The notes beneath the pieces were generated by a model that was given only the letters and a program-made list of their open reading frames with translations, made no database searches and was not told the DNA's origin. A program made the position numbers and the translations under genes. 64,000 bases of DNA, taken from assembly GCF_016899755.1 (NCBI RefSeq), contig NZ_JACJJC010000002.1, positions 124,001 to 188,000 on the forward strand, read 5' to 3'. Each line of letters begins with the position of its first letter. Within the stretch, counting starts at the first letter, position 1. This stretch comes from Sutterella massiliensis (GTDB lineage: Bacteria; Pseudomonadota; Gammaproteobacteria; Burkholderiales; Burkholderiaceae_F). This document shows, piece after piece, positions 37,947 through 46,432 of the stretch.

Positions 37947-39548
37947 TTACCTTGCTCTGCGCTTACCGCTGCGCGCAGACGACCTCGCTTTCGATCGACT
38001 TGGCGCAGCGGGTTCGCCGGCATGCTTCTCGACCCGGGCTTCTGCGTCCGGTGCAGCCCCCGGCAGCGCGTCGTCCGCCCCGAGCGCGGGGGAGACGGTC
38101 TTTCGAAGCGAGGCGGCAGCGGCACCCGAACGCGCGACAACGCGCGGATCGAACGCATCGCGCACGGCGGCCGCGAAGAGATTCGCCGGCAGCACGATCG
38201 CGAGCAGGAAGAGGAAGCTCGCGGCAAGGTTCCACCACACCATGGGCGAACGGGAGAGTTCGCTTCTCGCCGCATTGATCATCGTGCCGAAGGAGTGCAT
38301 CGACGGGTCGACACCGACGCCTACGTACGAAAGCACCGCCTCGTAGAGAACGATGCCCGAAAAGTCGAGCACGGTCACGATGAGGACAATGTGGAGCACA
38401 TTCGGGAGCACGTGCCGGCGCATGATCGTCGCGTGCGAGACGCCGAGCGCGCGCGCAGCCGTCACAAAGTCGAGCGTCGAGACCTTCATCGTTTCTGCGC
38501 GCAACAGTCGCGCAAGCGTCGCCCACCCCGTCATGCCGATGATGACGGCGAGCAGCATGAGCTTCAGATCCGCGCGCTCAAGACTCGTCTGGTAGAGGTC
38601 GGGATGCTCGTCCAAGAACACCGTCACCATGAGAACCGACGCCGCGATAAGCAGCACGCTCGGAATCGAGGAGATCGTCGTATAGAGGTACTGAATCGCG
38701 TCGTCGACCTTGCCCTTGAAGTACCCCGCGGCGATACCGAGCGTAAGGGCAAAGGGCAGCGTCGCGAGTGTGGCGAGCGTGCCGATCACAACGGCCGTGC
38801 GAATGCTTTTGAGCGCCTCGTAGAGCACGTCGTTGCCAACGGCATCGGTGCCGAAAATGTGCCAGTCGGGCCAAAGGAGCATCACCCAGGTGACGAGCAT
38901 CCAGATGAGACTTCCCGTCAGCATCGCCGGCCGCCACGGGAACGTCCCGTCGGCGTTGCCTAGGAGCGCAAGCCCGTCGAGAAACGACGTCTTGCCGCGC
39001 CGCCGCGCCACCACCGCCGCCGTCACGAGCCAGGCGGCAAAGGCCGTCACGCCGCCCGCGATCGCTGCAATGAGCGTGTACTTCGCGATCGACATCGCGC
39101 GATTCGAGTGCGGACCGATGCGCTTGCCGGCGTGCTTCAAAGGCTGATAGTCGCGCTTGGCGACGCCCTCGACGATCGCGGTCGACTTATCGAACTCCTT
39201 GAGTGCAAAGGGTGCGGAATAGCTTCGCTCGGTGCCTGCTGCCTTCAGTCGGTCGAGCACGAACGCGTCGAGCGCGGACTTGACGACAGGCGAATAAGCT
39301 TGCACGGTCGGCACGCCCGACGCGGTCTGCGTTTGCGGCAGCGCCTCACGGTAGTGAATCGAATCGAGGCCTGCGACCAAAAGCAGGAAGGCGAGAATCG
39401 CGGCAGAGGCGTTTGCGCTCGGGCGCGAGAAGACGATTGCCCACTTGCGCGAGAGCTCGGGCGTGCGCCGCACGTGGCGCACGGCGAAAAAGAGCGCGAG
39501 AAGAATCGCCCAGAGGACGGCATCGGTCGGGAGAAAGACAAACTGCAT
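37947..39548 (-). CDS. Peptide ABC transporter permease, DppC/YejE-like
   Basis: A 533-aa inner-membrane permease, longer than the usual 300-350 aa. The N-terminal 200 residues contain two membrane helices plus a periplasmic stretch with SPVVKSALDAF and GKRIGPHS; two or more helices follow; the BPD_transp_1 core begins near 265 with GTDAVGNDV and a YEALKSIRTAVVIG helix. The ABC-coupling EAA-like loop is AARALGVSHATIMRRHVLPN. A Ser/Ala/Arg-rich cytoplasmic tail of about 50 residues ends it. It starts about 100 bp after the partner permease; the ribosome-binding site is weak. An in-frame start 78 bp upstream is possible. Confidence 0.9.
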   Translation of the reverse strand: MQFVFLPTDAVLWAILLALFFAVRHVRRTPELSRKWAIVFSRPSANASAAILAFLLLVAGLDSIHYREALPQTQTASGVPTVQAYSPVVKSALDAFVLDRLKAAGTERSYSAPFALKEFDKSTAIVEGVAKRDYQPLKHAGKRIGPHSNRAMSIAKYTLIAAIAGGVTAFAAWLVTAAVVARRRGKTSFLDGLALLGNADGTFPWRPAMLTGSLIWMLVTWVMLLWPDWHIFGTDAVGNDVLYEALKSIRTAVVIGTLATLATLPFALTLGIAAGYFKGKVDDAIQYLYTTISSIPSVLLIAASVLMVTVFLDEHPDLYQTSLERADLKLMLLAVIIGMTGWATLARLLRAETMKVSTLDFVTAARALGVSHATIMRRHVLPNVLHIVLIVTVLDFSGIVLYEAVLSYVGVGVDPSMHSFGTMINAARSELSRSPMVWWNLAASFLFLLAIVLPANLFAAAVRDAFDPRVVARSGAAAASLRKTVSPALGADDALPGAAPDAEARVEKHAGEPAAPSRSKARSSARSGKRRAR

Positions 39549-39649
39549 GCTGCTGGCTGAAATGTGTTCTGGTTGGGTCGCTTCTTGCGCACGGCACGTC
39601 CAAGCGACGCAAAAGAGCGGCCTCAAAAGCGCGATCTACAAAGCGCGCA

Positions 39650-40627
39650 TTATTGCAAACGAATTCGCGGGTCGACGATTGCGTAGACGATGTCCGTCAA
39701 TAGAAGCCCCGCCACATAAGCGGCGGTGCCGAGAAAGACCATCGTGCGCACAACGGAAAAGTCCTGTGCATTGAGCGCATCGATCGTGTAGCTGCCGAGC
39801 CCGGGAATGCCGAAAAAGCTTTCCATGATGAGCGAGCCCATAAAGAGCATCGGAATCACCGCAACGGTCGAGGTGACGATCGGAAGCGCCGCATTGCGAA
39901 GCACGTGCCGCACGAGCACCGCGCCCTCGGACAAGCCCTTGGCACGCGCCGTGCGCACGTAGTCCTTGCCGATTTCTTCGAGGAACATCGCCCGATAGAG
40001 AAGCGTGTCGCTCCCCAAGCGCGAAAGTACGCCGATCAGAATCGGGAGCACGAGAAAGGCAAAGGCTCCCGGACCGTCGGCGTAGCCCGATACGGGAAAG
40101 AGCTGCATCACCTTCGCAAAGAGCCACTGCCCGACGATGATGTAAAAGAGCCCGGAGATCGACATCAGAAGTACCGAAAGTCCTACGGCGGCCGACTCCG
40201 TACGCGTGCCCCTAAAAAGAACAAGAAGCAGCGAATAGCTCACCATCACGAAAACGCCGAGCAGAAAAGTCGGCAGCGCCAGGAGGATCGAAGGCCACAT
40301 GCGCGTCGAGATCTCGTAGCCGATGTCGCGCCCCGAGTCGCTCTGGCCGAACTCAAAGCGTAAGAGCGGCACGCTCTTCTTCCAGAAAACGGTCTCGGTT
40401 ACCTGCTCGAGCCCTTCGGCTTTTTCATTGAAGAAAAGCGGATCGGCAAGATCGTGCGCCGCCTTCCACGCCTCGACGGCTTCTGCGGTCACGCGTTTGC
40501 CGCCGAGATTGAGACGCGCCATGTCGTCGGGGGTATTCACCGCAAAAAAGAGGAGAAACGTCAGCAGATTGACGCCCACGAGAATCAACACCCCGTAGCA
40601 GAGCCGCCGCAGTACGTAGCCGATCAT
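39650..40627 (-). CDS. Peptide ABC transporter permease, DppB/YejB-like
   Basis: A 325-aa inner-membrane permease. It begins MIGYVLRRLCYGVLILVGVNLLTFLLFF, the typical DppB-type start, has a periplasmic insert of about 90 residues, then five further helices. The EAA loop is the TARAKGLSEGAVLVRHVLRNA segment, and it ends IVDPRIRLQ, a standard C-terminus of this family. Its ATG overlaps the stop of the binding-protein gene (ATGA), so the two are translationally coupled. With the longer permease and the remote double ATPase it completes one transporter. Confidence 0.94.
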   Translation of the reverse strand: MIGYVLRRLCYGVLILVGVNLLTFLLFFAVNTPDDMARLNLGGKRVTAEAVEAWKAAHDLADPLFFNEKAEGLEQVTETVFWKKSVPLLRFEFGQSDSGRDIGYEISTRMWPSILLALPTFLLGVFVMVSYSLLLVLFRGTRTESAAVGLSVLLMSISGLFYIIVGQWLFAKVMQLFPVSGYADGPGAFAFLVLPILIGVLSRLGSDTLLYRAMFLEEIGKDYVRTARAKGLSEGAVLVRHVLRNAALPIVTSTVAVIPMLFMGSLIMESFFGIPGLGSYTIDALNAQDFSVVRTMVFLGTAAYVAGLLLTDIVYAIVDPRIRLQ

Positions 40628-42981
40628 GATGCGTCCCCCGTTCGATCGATCGCGCGTGACTCGCTGCGCTTTTCAAGAATGTAGGCGCCGCCCGCGGCGA
40701 GTGCTGCCGCCGCATAAAGAAGCAGCGCAAGCGGCCAGAGCACGGGTGCATTCCATTCGACAATGCGCTCGAGCCGCTTCTCGGCGTCGATGCTCAGGTA
40801 CTTGAGGCCGTTCTGAACGAGTCCCGAAGGCTTCACGTTGCCGACCCAGGACTGATACGCGGCCGCTCCCGGCGGGTAATAGCCGAAGATCGCCGGTGCG
40901 TCCTCCTGCAGAATCGTCGTCATGCGGTCGATAAGCACCTGCTTTTCTTCGCCGTCCTCGAGGTAGCGCATAGCGCGGAACGCTTCGTCAAAGCGCTTGC
41001 TCTCATAGTTCGACGCATTTTCACCCCCGTGCTTCACCTTGCCGTTCGGCCCGTAGAAGAGGAAGAGAAAATTTTCCGCATCCGGATAATCCGCATTCCA
41101 GCCCCAGAAGAAAATCTGGGCCGCACCCTTTTGCATCTTCTCCTGGAAGCGGTTGTAGTCGGTCGCGCGGATTTCGAGCTGAATGCCAAGCTTGGCGAAC
41201 TGCCGCTGATACCACTCGAGATAGGCCTTGCTTCCCTGCGCCGCCTGCTGGTAGTCGAAAACAAGGATGAGCGGCTCGCCCGTCTTCGCATCGCGCCCGT
41301 CGGGGTAGCCCGCTTCGGCGAGGAGCTTCTTCGCGTCCTCGATCGAGCGCCGTACGGGGCGCTTCACGCCGCCCACTTCCCGCATTTCGTACGCAATCGG
41401 ATTGAAGGCCTCCGGACCGTCGTCGCGCCAGCCGAAAAGCCCAGGCGGCACGGGCCCGCTCGCAGGCGTGCCCTGGTTTTTCTGAAAGATCGCGAGATTC
41501 TCTTCCCAGTCGACCGCAATCGTGAGCGCCTGCCGCAGAAGCCGGTTGCGCCGCGCCTCTTCGGGCGTCTTTCCGCCGCCCACGACCGGATCGAGCCAAT
41601 TGAAGCCCAGGTACCAGAGTCCTGCCTGAACGGTTTTCGGGAACTGCAGCGCCTTGCCGCTATAGAGCGAACGCTTTTCGGGATCGTCCTCCATGGCAAC
41701 CAAGTACCCGAGCCCCGTATCAACTCGATCGATGAAGGGACTGTCGTAGTACCCCTGCAGGAACTTGGTCTGGAGCGGCACCGCTTCTTTTTCGATATCG
41801 AAAACGATTCGGTCGACCATGGGCAAGGGCTTCCCGCAATCGGCGAGCCGGCCGGCTTCGCGGTCAGCGGGTTCCCCTTCGCACGGATAGGGCGAGACGC
41901 GATAGTTGGGATTGCGGCGCATCTCGTGACGGCGATTTTCTTCAAAGACCGTCATCATGAAGGGCCCCGTCCCCACGGGCCAGGTGTCTAGCGAAATGTT
42001 CTTTTCGCGCAGCACCGCCGCTTCGTAAAAGCGCTCCGCCTCTTCCGGAACGGGCGCAAAAAAAGTCATCGCCAGCCAGTACGAGAACTGCGGGTACTTC
42101 CCGATCACGCGGATGCGAAGCGTGCGCTTGTCGAGCACTTCGACGCCCGGCAGCGGATCGGCCCAGAGATCGAGCCGCTCGCGCACATCGCCGCCCGCCG
42201 CTTCCTTCATCGCCCGGTAGCGGGCATTGAGCTTTTCGCCGTATTCGGCCAGCCCCACGATGCGCGTTTTCATCGTGCCGAAAATGGGGCTCACGACCAA
42301 GGGGCTTGCCATGCGGCGAATCGCATAAGCGAAGTCGCGCGCTTCGAGCGCACGCGTACCCTTTTCGGGCAAATCGAGCGGGCTCTCGAGCGAGCGCGCG
42401 AGTTCGGGGTCGATCGTGCGGTCGAGATTCTCGTAAAGAAGTTCGCCCGCCGCATTGCGCGCGAAAGCCGGATGCGGTGCATAGAACACATTCTCCCGGA
42501 TGCGAATTTCGTAGTGCGACTCGGCGATTTCGCTCGGATCGGCGTTTTCAGGCAGCGCCCGTCCGTTCTTGTCGAAGTACTTCGGTTTGGCGATCGACTC
42601 GGCCGCCAAAGGCTCGAGCGTATAGGGGCGCTTCAGGTAGGCGTATTGGTAGAGCGGTTCGTAAATCGAATAGGTGTACGCCGTTTCGTCGCTCGAATAC
42701 GAGCGCTGCGGGTCGAGCGTGCGCGGGCTTCGCCCGCCGAAAGCGGAAAAGAGCGTCTTTTCCCCGTATTCGGCAAGCGGCCTCGGACTGTTCGTTACCT
42801 CGGGGAGCAAAACGGAAAGCAGAAGCGAGAGGGCCGCCACAGCGAGCGCAGCCAAGCCGAGGCGCTTCATGAGCCGCGCTTCGGGCGTCGGGCGAGCGCC
42901 GCTCTCGCCGCCCGCAGCGGCCGCTGCGCCCAAAGGCCGGCAGCGGCCGACTTTCGCATCCGCGTCCTCAAGTTTCTCCAT
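40624..42981 (-). CDS. Peptide ABC transporter substrate-binding protein (SBP family 5), membrane-anchored at both ends
   Basis: A 785-aa extracytoplasmic binding protein. A membrane anchor or uncleaved signal lies at about 41-60 after a 37-residue leader, and a second hydrophobic helix near the C-terminus (about 740-765, VLWPLALLLYAAAALAAGG) precedes a charged tail. Between them is an SBP_bac_5 domain with LDPQRSYSSDETAYTYSIYEPLYQY, VGTGPFMM, LGFNWLDPVVGG and FFWGWNADYPDAENFLFLFYGPNG, in pieces. The ATG has GGAG 7 bases upstream; an internal Met38 would remove the cytoplasmic leader. First gene of the operon; it overlaps the next gene by 4 bp. Confidence 0.92.
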   Translation of the reverse strand: MEKLEDADAKVGRCRPLGAAAAAGGESGARPTPEARLMKRLGLAALAVAALSLLLSVLLPEVTNSPRPLAEYGEKTLFSAFGGRSPRTLDPQRSYSSDETAYTYSIYEPLYQYAYLKRPYTLEPLAAESIAKPKYFDKNGRALPENADPSEIAESHYEIRIRENVFYAPHPAFARNAAGELLYENLDRTIDPELARSLESPLDLPEKGTRALEARDFAYAIRRMASPLVVSPIFGTMKTRIVGLAEYGEKLNARYRAMKEAAGGDVRERLDLWADPLPGVEVLDKRTLRIRVIGKYPQFSYWLAMTFFAPVPEEAERFYEAAVLREKNISLDTWPVGTGPFMMTVFEENRRHEMRRNPNYRVSPYPCEGEPADREAGRLADCGKPLPMVDRIVFDIEKEAVPLQTKFLQGYYDSPFIDRVDTGLGYLVAMEDDPEKRSLYSGKALQFPKTVQAGLWYLGFNWLDPVVGGGKTPEEARRNRLLRQALTIAVDWEENLAIFQKNQGTPASGPVPPGLFGWRDDGPEAFNPIAYEMREVGGVKRPVRRSIEDAKKLLAEAGYPDGRDAKTGEPLILVFDYQQAAQGSKAYLEWYQRQFAKLGIQLEIRATDYNRFQEKMQKGAAQIFFWGWNADYPDAENFLFLFYGPNGKVKHGGENASNYESKRFDEAFRAMRYLEDGEEKQVLIDRMTTILQEDAPAIFGYYPPGAAAYQSWVGNVKPSGLVQNGLKYLSIDAEKRLERIVEWNAPVLWPLALLLYAAAALAAGGAYILEKRSESRAIDRTGDAS

Positions 42982-43117
42982 TTATTTCTCCAGGTAACAA
43001 ACGAAAGCATTCGTTACGGCCCGCGTCCGCCGACGCCGTCGCCGGCTTTGCCCAAGGGCAAAAGACTCGAGCATCTTCTCTCGCCGCTCTTTTTCCCGAT
43101 TTCACGACCCTTCCGCC

Positions 43118-43159
43118 TATACTACGGGAATCTTTGCCGAACGCCCGCCTCGGGCGTTC
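43118..43159 (+). promoter_or_regulatory. Candidate -10 box and leader hairpin before ybgC-tolQRA
   Basis: TATACT at 43118-43123 fits a -10 box, though no good -35 lies at the right distance. It is followed by a perfect dyad, GAACGCCCG (43139-43147) and CGGGCGTTC (43151-43159) with a 3-nt loop, which would fold in the 5' leader 29 nt before the ybgC ATG. Confidence 0.4.
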
Positions 43160-43187
43160 CCTCCTTTCGCAACGAAACTTTCGTCCT

Positions 43188-43631
43188 ATGCAAGATTCAA
43201 CGGGCTCCTTTCCCGTGCGCGTCTATTGGGAAGACACGGACGCGGGCGGTATTGTTTACCACAGCAATTATCTGAAGTTCATGGAGCGTGCGCGCTCAGA
43301 ACTCATCCGCTCGCTCGGCATCTCGCAAGAGGCCGAACGCAGCGACCCCGAGGGACTGCTTTTCGTAGCCGCCTCCGTTTCGATCCGCTATCGGCGCGCC
43401 GCCAAGCTCGACGACGAGCTCGTCGTGCGCACACGCGTTAAGTCGCTCGGGCGCGCCTCGATCGTTTTTGAGCAGAACGTCTGGCGCGGCGACGAACTCA
43501 TCACCGAAGGCGAAGTGCGCGTAGGCACCATCAGCCGCGCCACCATGACGCCCTCGCCCATGCCCGACGAGCTTTACGAAAAAGTCAACAGCCTCGCCCG
43601 CACGCTCGGTTTCGAGCAAGGCGCAAAATAA
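43188..43631 (+). CDS. ybgC: Tol-Pal system acyl-CoA thioesterase YbgC
   Basis: A 147-aa hotdog-fold thioesterase of the 4-hydroxybenzoyl-CoA type, the usual first gene of tol-pal clusters. The active-site loop VYWEDTDAGGIVYHSNYLKFMERAR contains Asp18, the position of the catalytic residue in E. coli YbgC. VAASVSIRYRRAAKLDDELVVRT and the terminal part are also family-like. The frame is open 18 codons upstream without a good start; the ATG used matches the family. tolQ follows after 58 bp. Confidence 0.95.
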   Translation: MQDSTGSFPVRVYWEDTDAGGIVYHSNYLKFMERARSELIRSLGISQEAERSDPEGLLFVAASVSIRYRRAAKLDDELVVRTRVKSLGRASIVFEQNVWRGDELITEGEVRVGTISRATMTPSPMPDELYEKVNSLARTLGFEQGAK

Positions 43632-43689
43632 CCGCGTCGACCGCTCGCCGCGGCAGCCGCAGACACAGATTGTCCTAGAAGAGATTTCC

Positions 43690-44358
43690 ATGAATCCCAC
43701 CGCAGATCTTTCCATCCTGACGCTCATCACCCAGGCCAGTCCCGTGGTGCAGATCGTGCTTGCGATCCTCATCCTGCTTTCGCTCCTGAGCTGGACGGTG
43801 ATCTTCCGCAAGTTCTTCGCCGTCTCCCGGGCGCTACGCCAGACGGACGAATTCGAAAGCCGCTTCTGGAGCGGCACCGAGCTCACGAAGCTCCTTGAGG
43901 TCGCCAACCGCAACCGCGAAGCCTCCGGCATGGAAGAGCGCATTTTCGCCGCGGGCATGAACGAATTTCTCAAGCAGCAAAAGAGCGCCCGTGATGCCGT
44001 CAACGGTGTTTCGCGCGCGATGCGCGCGGTTTTTGCCCGCGAAATGGATCATCTCGAAAGCGGCCTGCCGATGCTCGCCTCGATCGGTTCGACCTCGCCC
44101 TATATCGGCCTCTTCGGCACGGTTTGGGGGATCATGAACGCCTTTACGGGCCTCTCGACTCTTGAGAACGCGAGCCTCGCCGTTGTGGCCCCGGGCATTG
44201 CCGAAGCGCTCGTTGCGACTGCCATCGGCCTCTTTGCCGCCATTCCGGCCGTTGCCGCCTACAACTACTTCAACAACCGCGTCGGGCGTCTTTCCAACCG
44301 CATCGAGGGCTTCAGCGATGAATTCCTGAACATCCTCGAGCGCCAGTCCCGGAGCTAA
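43690..44358 (+). CDS. tolQ: Tol-Pal system protein TolQ
   Basis: Proton-channel subunit of the TolQR motor in the inner membrane. The 222-aa protein has three membrane helices: one near 17-40 (SPVVQIVLAILILLSLLSWTVIF, in pieces), and two in the C-terminal half (SIGSTSPYIGLFGTVWGIMNAF and the PGIAEALVATAIGLFAAIPAVAAYN stretch), with the conserved Thr and Pro residues of the ion path. The ATG has AGAAGAG about 6 bases upstream. tolR follows 6 bp after the stop. Confidence 0.97.
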   Translation: MNPTADLSILTLITQASPVVQIVLAILILLSLLSWTVIFRKFFAVSRALRQTDEFESRFWSGTELTKLLEVANRNREASGMEERIFAAGMNEFLKQQKSARDAVNGVSRAMRAVFAREMDHLESGLPMLASIGSTSPYIGLFGTVWGIMNAFTGLSTLENASLAVVAPGIAEALVATAIGLFAAIPAVAAYNYFNNRVGRLSNRIEGFSDEFLNILERQSRS

Positions 44359-44364
44359 TCGGTC

Positions 44365-44796
44365 ATGTCGCTCAGAACAAACAACAAGCGCCGCGGCCTG
44401 ATGGCCGAGATCAACGTCGTGCCCTATATCGACGTGATGCTCGTGCTCGTCGTGATTCTGATGGTCGCCGCGCCCTTCGTGAACCCGGCGGTCGTCAATC
44501 TGCCGTCGGTCAACAAGGCCTCCAAGGCACCCGAGACGCTCATCGAAGTGATCGTCTACCCCGACGGCCGCCTCTCGATGCGCAGCGGCAAGGTCATGAC
44601 GCCGATCGACATGCCCGGGCTCGTCGCCGCGGTGAAGACCGCGCAGGCCGACAAGCCCGACACGCCCGTCGTGATCGCCGCCGACAAAGACGTGCGCTAC
44701 GAAGACGTCGTCAACGTCATGAAGCGCCTGCAGGAGGCCGAAGTGGCCCGCGTCGGGCTCTCGCTTCGCATCGAGCGCTCCGCCGCTGCGAAGTAA
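44365..44796 (+). CDS. tolR: Tol-Pal system protein TolR
   Basis: Single-pass stator/plug subunit of the Tol motor. The 143-aa protein has the ExbD/TolR signature MAEINVVPYIDVMLVLVVILMV, with the essential membrane Asp at about 24, then a periplasmic domain with VNLPSV, EVIVYPDGRLSM and VVIAADKDVRYEDVVNVM. The close 6-bp spacing to tolQ and 39 bp to tolA shows one operon. Confidence 0.97.
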   Translation: MSLRTNNKRRGLMAEINVVPYIDVMLVLVVILMVAAPFVNPAVVNLPSVNKASKAPETLIEVIVYPDGRLSMRSGKVMTPIDMPGLVAAVKTAQADKPDTPVVIAADKDVRYEDVVNVMKRLQEAEVARVGLSLRIERSAAAK

Positions 44797-44835
44797 TCAC
44801 CCGCTCACGCCACACCGAGCTCGAGGAGTTTCCAC

Positions 44836-46263
44836 TTGAAGCCCATTGAGACCGAAACGGACCGACTCAAGGCCCTCTACCGAAAAGAAGACCGCCGCGA
44901 CACCATTCCCGCCGCGGTCCTCTCGGCGGTCGTCCATTCGCTGCTCGTCGCGGGCCTGTTCGTTGCGATGCAGTGGAATACGAGCAACGAACCCGTCTAC
45001 GCCGAACTCTGGGCCCCCGAAGACATCTCCGGCGGGCCCGATCCGGAGGGCGTCGCCGAGAAGCTGCCCGTCGATCCGAACCCGTCGCCCGATGCCGCCC
45101 CCGAAGAACCGGCACCCGACCCCGATCCCGCGCCCGAGGCTGCGCCGCCCCCCGAAGAGCCGGCCGCCCCGGAACCGGAACCCACGCCGCAGCCCGAGCC
45201 GCAACCAGAACCGGCACCGGCACCCGAACCCCAGAGTCCGACGCCTGAAGAGCTTGCCGAGGAGGCACGCCTGCGCGCCGAAGCCGAACAAAAACGCGTC
45301 GAAGCCGAACGCATTGCCGAACAGGTTCGCGAAGAGGAAGAAGCGCGCCGCGCCGAAGAAGTGCGCCTTGCGCAGGAGCGTGCACGCGCCGAAGAGATTG
45401 AACGCGCCCGCGCCGAAGCGATTGAAGCCGAACGCCAGCGAGAACTCGAAGAGCAGCGTCTCGAAGAAGAGCGCATTGCCCAGGAGCGCCTCGCAGAAGA
45501 GAAGCGCATCGCTGAAGAAGAGCGCCTTCGCCAGGAAGCGGCCCGAGCCGCTGAAGAAGCGCGCTTAGCCGAAGAAGCTCGCCTCGCCGAAGAAGCCCGA
45601 AAGGCTGAGGAAGCGCGCCTCGCGGAAGAAGAACGTCTCGCCGCAGAAGCGAAGAAGGCTGAAGAAGCCCGCATCGCTCAGGAAAAGGCCGCCGAAGAAG
45701 AGCGCCAGCGCGCCGAAGCCGAAGCTCAACGCATTGCCGCCGAAATGAAGGCGCAGGAAGAAAAGCGCCTCGCCGAAGAGAAGCGCATTGCCGAAGAGAA
45801 GACGAAAAAGGCCGCAGCCGAACGTGCCGAGCGCCAGCGCATCGCGCGCGTGATGCGCGAGCAGGAGCTCGCGCGTCTCTCGAGCAAGGTCGACCCGAAC
45901 GCGACGCGCTCTGGTACGACAACGGGCGACAAGCGCAACTACCGCCGCAGTCTGCGCGGCACGGCGCTCGCACGCTACTCGGCGCGCGTAGCGGCCTGCG
46001 TGCGTCAGTTCATCGAGATCGAAGTGCCCGCCTCCATCGTTCGCGGACAGTATCAGGCGATCTACAAGGTGAAGCTGATGCCGACGGGCGAGCAGTTCCC
46101 CAACAGCCTCGAGCGCGTACAGGCCTCGGGCTGGGACGCCTACGACCTCGCGATCGAGCGCGCCATCCGCCGCTGCAACCCGTTCCCGCGTCCCGACACG
46201 GGTGAAGCGGTGCCTTCGGACCTCACCTTGAGCTTCGACCCCGTCGAAGACAAGAAGAAGTAG
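44836..46263 (+). CDS. tolA: Tol-Pal system protein TolA
   Basis: Links the TolQR motor to the outer membrane during cell constriction. The 475-aa protein has a short cytoplasmic tail, a membrane helix at about 24-45, a Pro/Glu/Asp-rich extended segment (about 80-137), a very long Ala/Glu/Arg helix (about 140-360) and a C-terminal globular domain (YSARVAACVRQFIEIEVP...YDLAIERAIRRCNPFP). The start is a TTG with GAGGAG at 8 bases; no ATG is available nearby. It is the last gene here: a perfect terminator follows, and tolB and pal are not adjacent. Confidence 0.95.
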   Translation: MKPIETETDRLKALYRKEDRRDTIPAAVLSAVVHSLLVAGLFVAMQWNTSNEPVYAELWAPEDISGGPDPEGVAEKLPVDPNPSPDAAPEEPAPDPDPAPEAAPPPEEPAAPEPEPTPQPEPQPEPAPAPEPQSPTPEELAEEARLRAEAEQKRVEAERIAEQVREEEEARRAEEVRLAQERARAEEIERARAEAIEAERQRELEEQRLEEERIAQERLAEEKRIAEEERLRQEAARAAEEARLAEEARLAEEARKAEEARLAEEERLAAEAKKAEEARIAQEKAAEEERQRAEAEAQRIAAEMKAQEEKRLAEEKRIAEEKTKKAAAERAERQRIARVMREQELARLSSKVDPNATRSGTTTGDKRNYRRSLRGTALARYSARVAACVRQFIEIEVPASIVRGQYQAIYKVKLMPTGEQFPNSLERVQASGWDAYDLAIERAIRRCNPFPRPDTGEAVPSDLTLSFDPVEDKKK

Positions 46264-46288
46264 TTCCGCGCGCATAAGCCTCGAAGAT

Positions 46289-46329
46289 GGCGCGATTCGA
46301 AACGCTCGAATCGCGCCTTTCTTATTTTT
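46289..46329 (+). terminator. Rho-independent terminator of ybgC-tolQRA
   Basis: GGCGCGATTCGA (46289-46300) pairs perfectly with TCGAATCGCGCC (46306-46317) around AACGC and runs into TTTCTTATTTTT. Its strength confirms that the transcript ends after tolA. Confidence 0.93.
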
Positions 46330-46339
46330 GCGAGGCAAG

Positions 46340-46380
46340 AAAAAGGCGCGTCGTCCGAAGATCGACACGCCCTTTCTTTT
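46340..46380 (-). terminator. Rho-independent terminator of proS, possibly bidirectional
   Basis: GGCGCGTCG (46345-46353) pairs with CGACACGCC (46363-46371) with one mismatch. A-rich on its left and T-rich on its right, it has T-runs on both strands. It lies about 50 bp after the proS stop and right behind the tolA terminator. Confidence 0.75.
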
Positions 46381-46432
46381 GCGAGGGAGCGCTTGCGCAA
46401 CGCGAGCGCCTCTCGCTATCGGTTCAAGCCGG

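Noticed and set aside
40624..42981. Naming the transporter genes yejA, yejB, yejE and yejF outright
   Set aside because: The gene order is YejABEF-like but the binding protein and one permease are much longer than the E. coli proteins, so orthology is not certain.
44836..46263. Mobile or foreign repeat DNA, because of the long Glu/Ala/Arg repeats
   Set aside because: The repetition is the expected long helix of TolA in a normal tolQRA operon.
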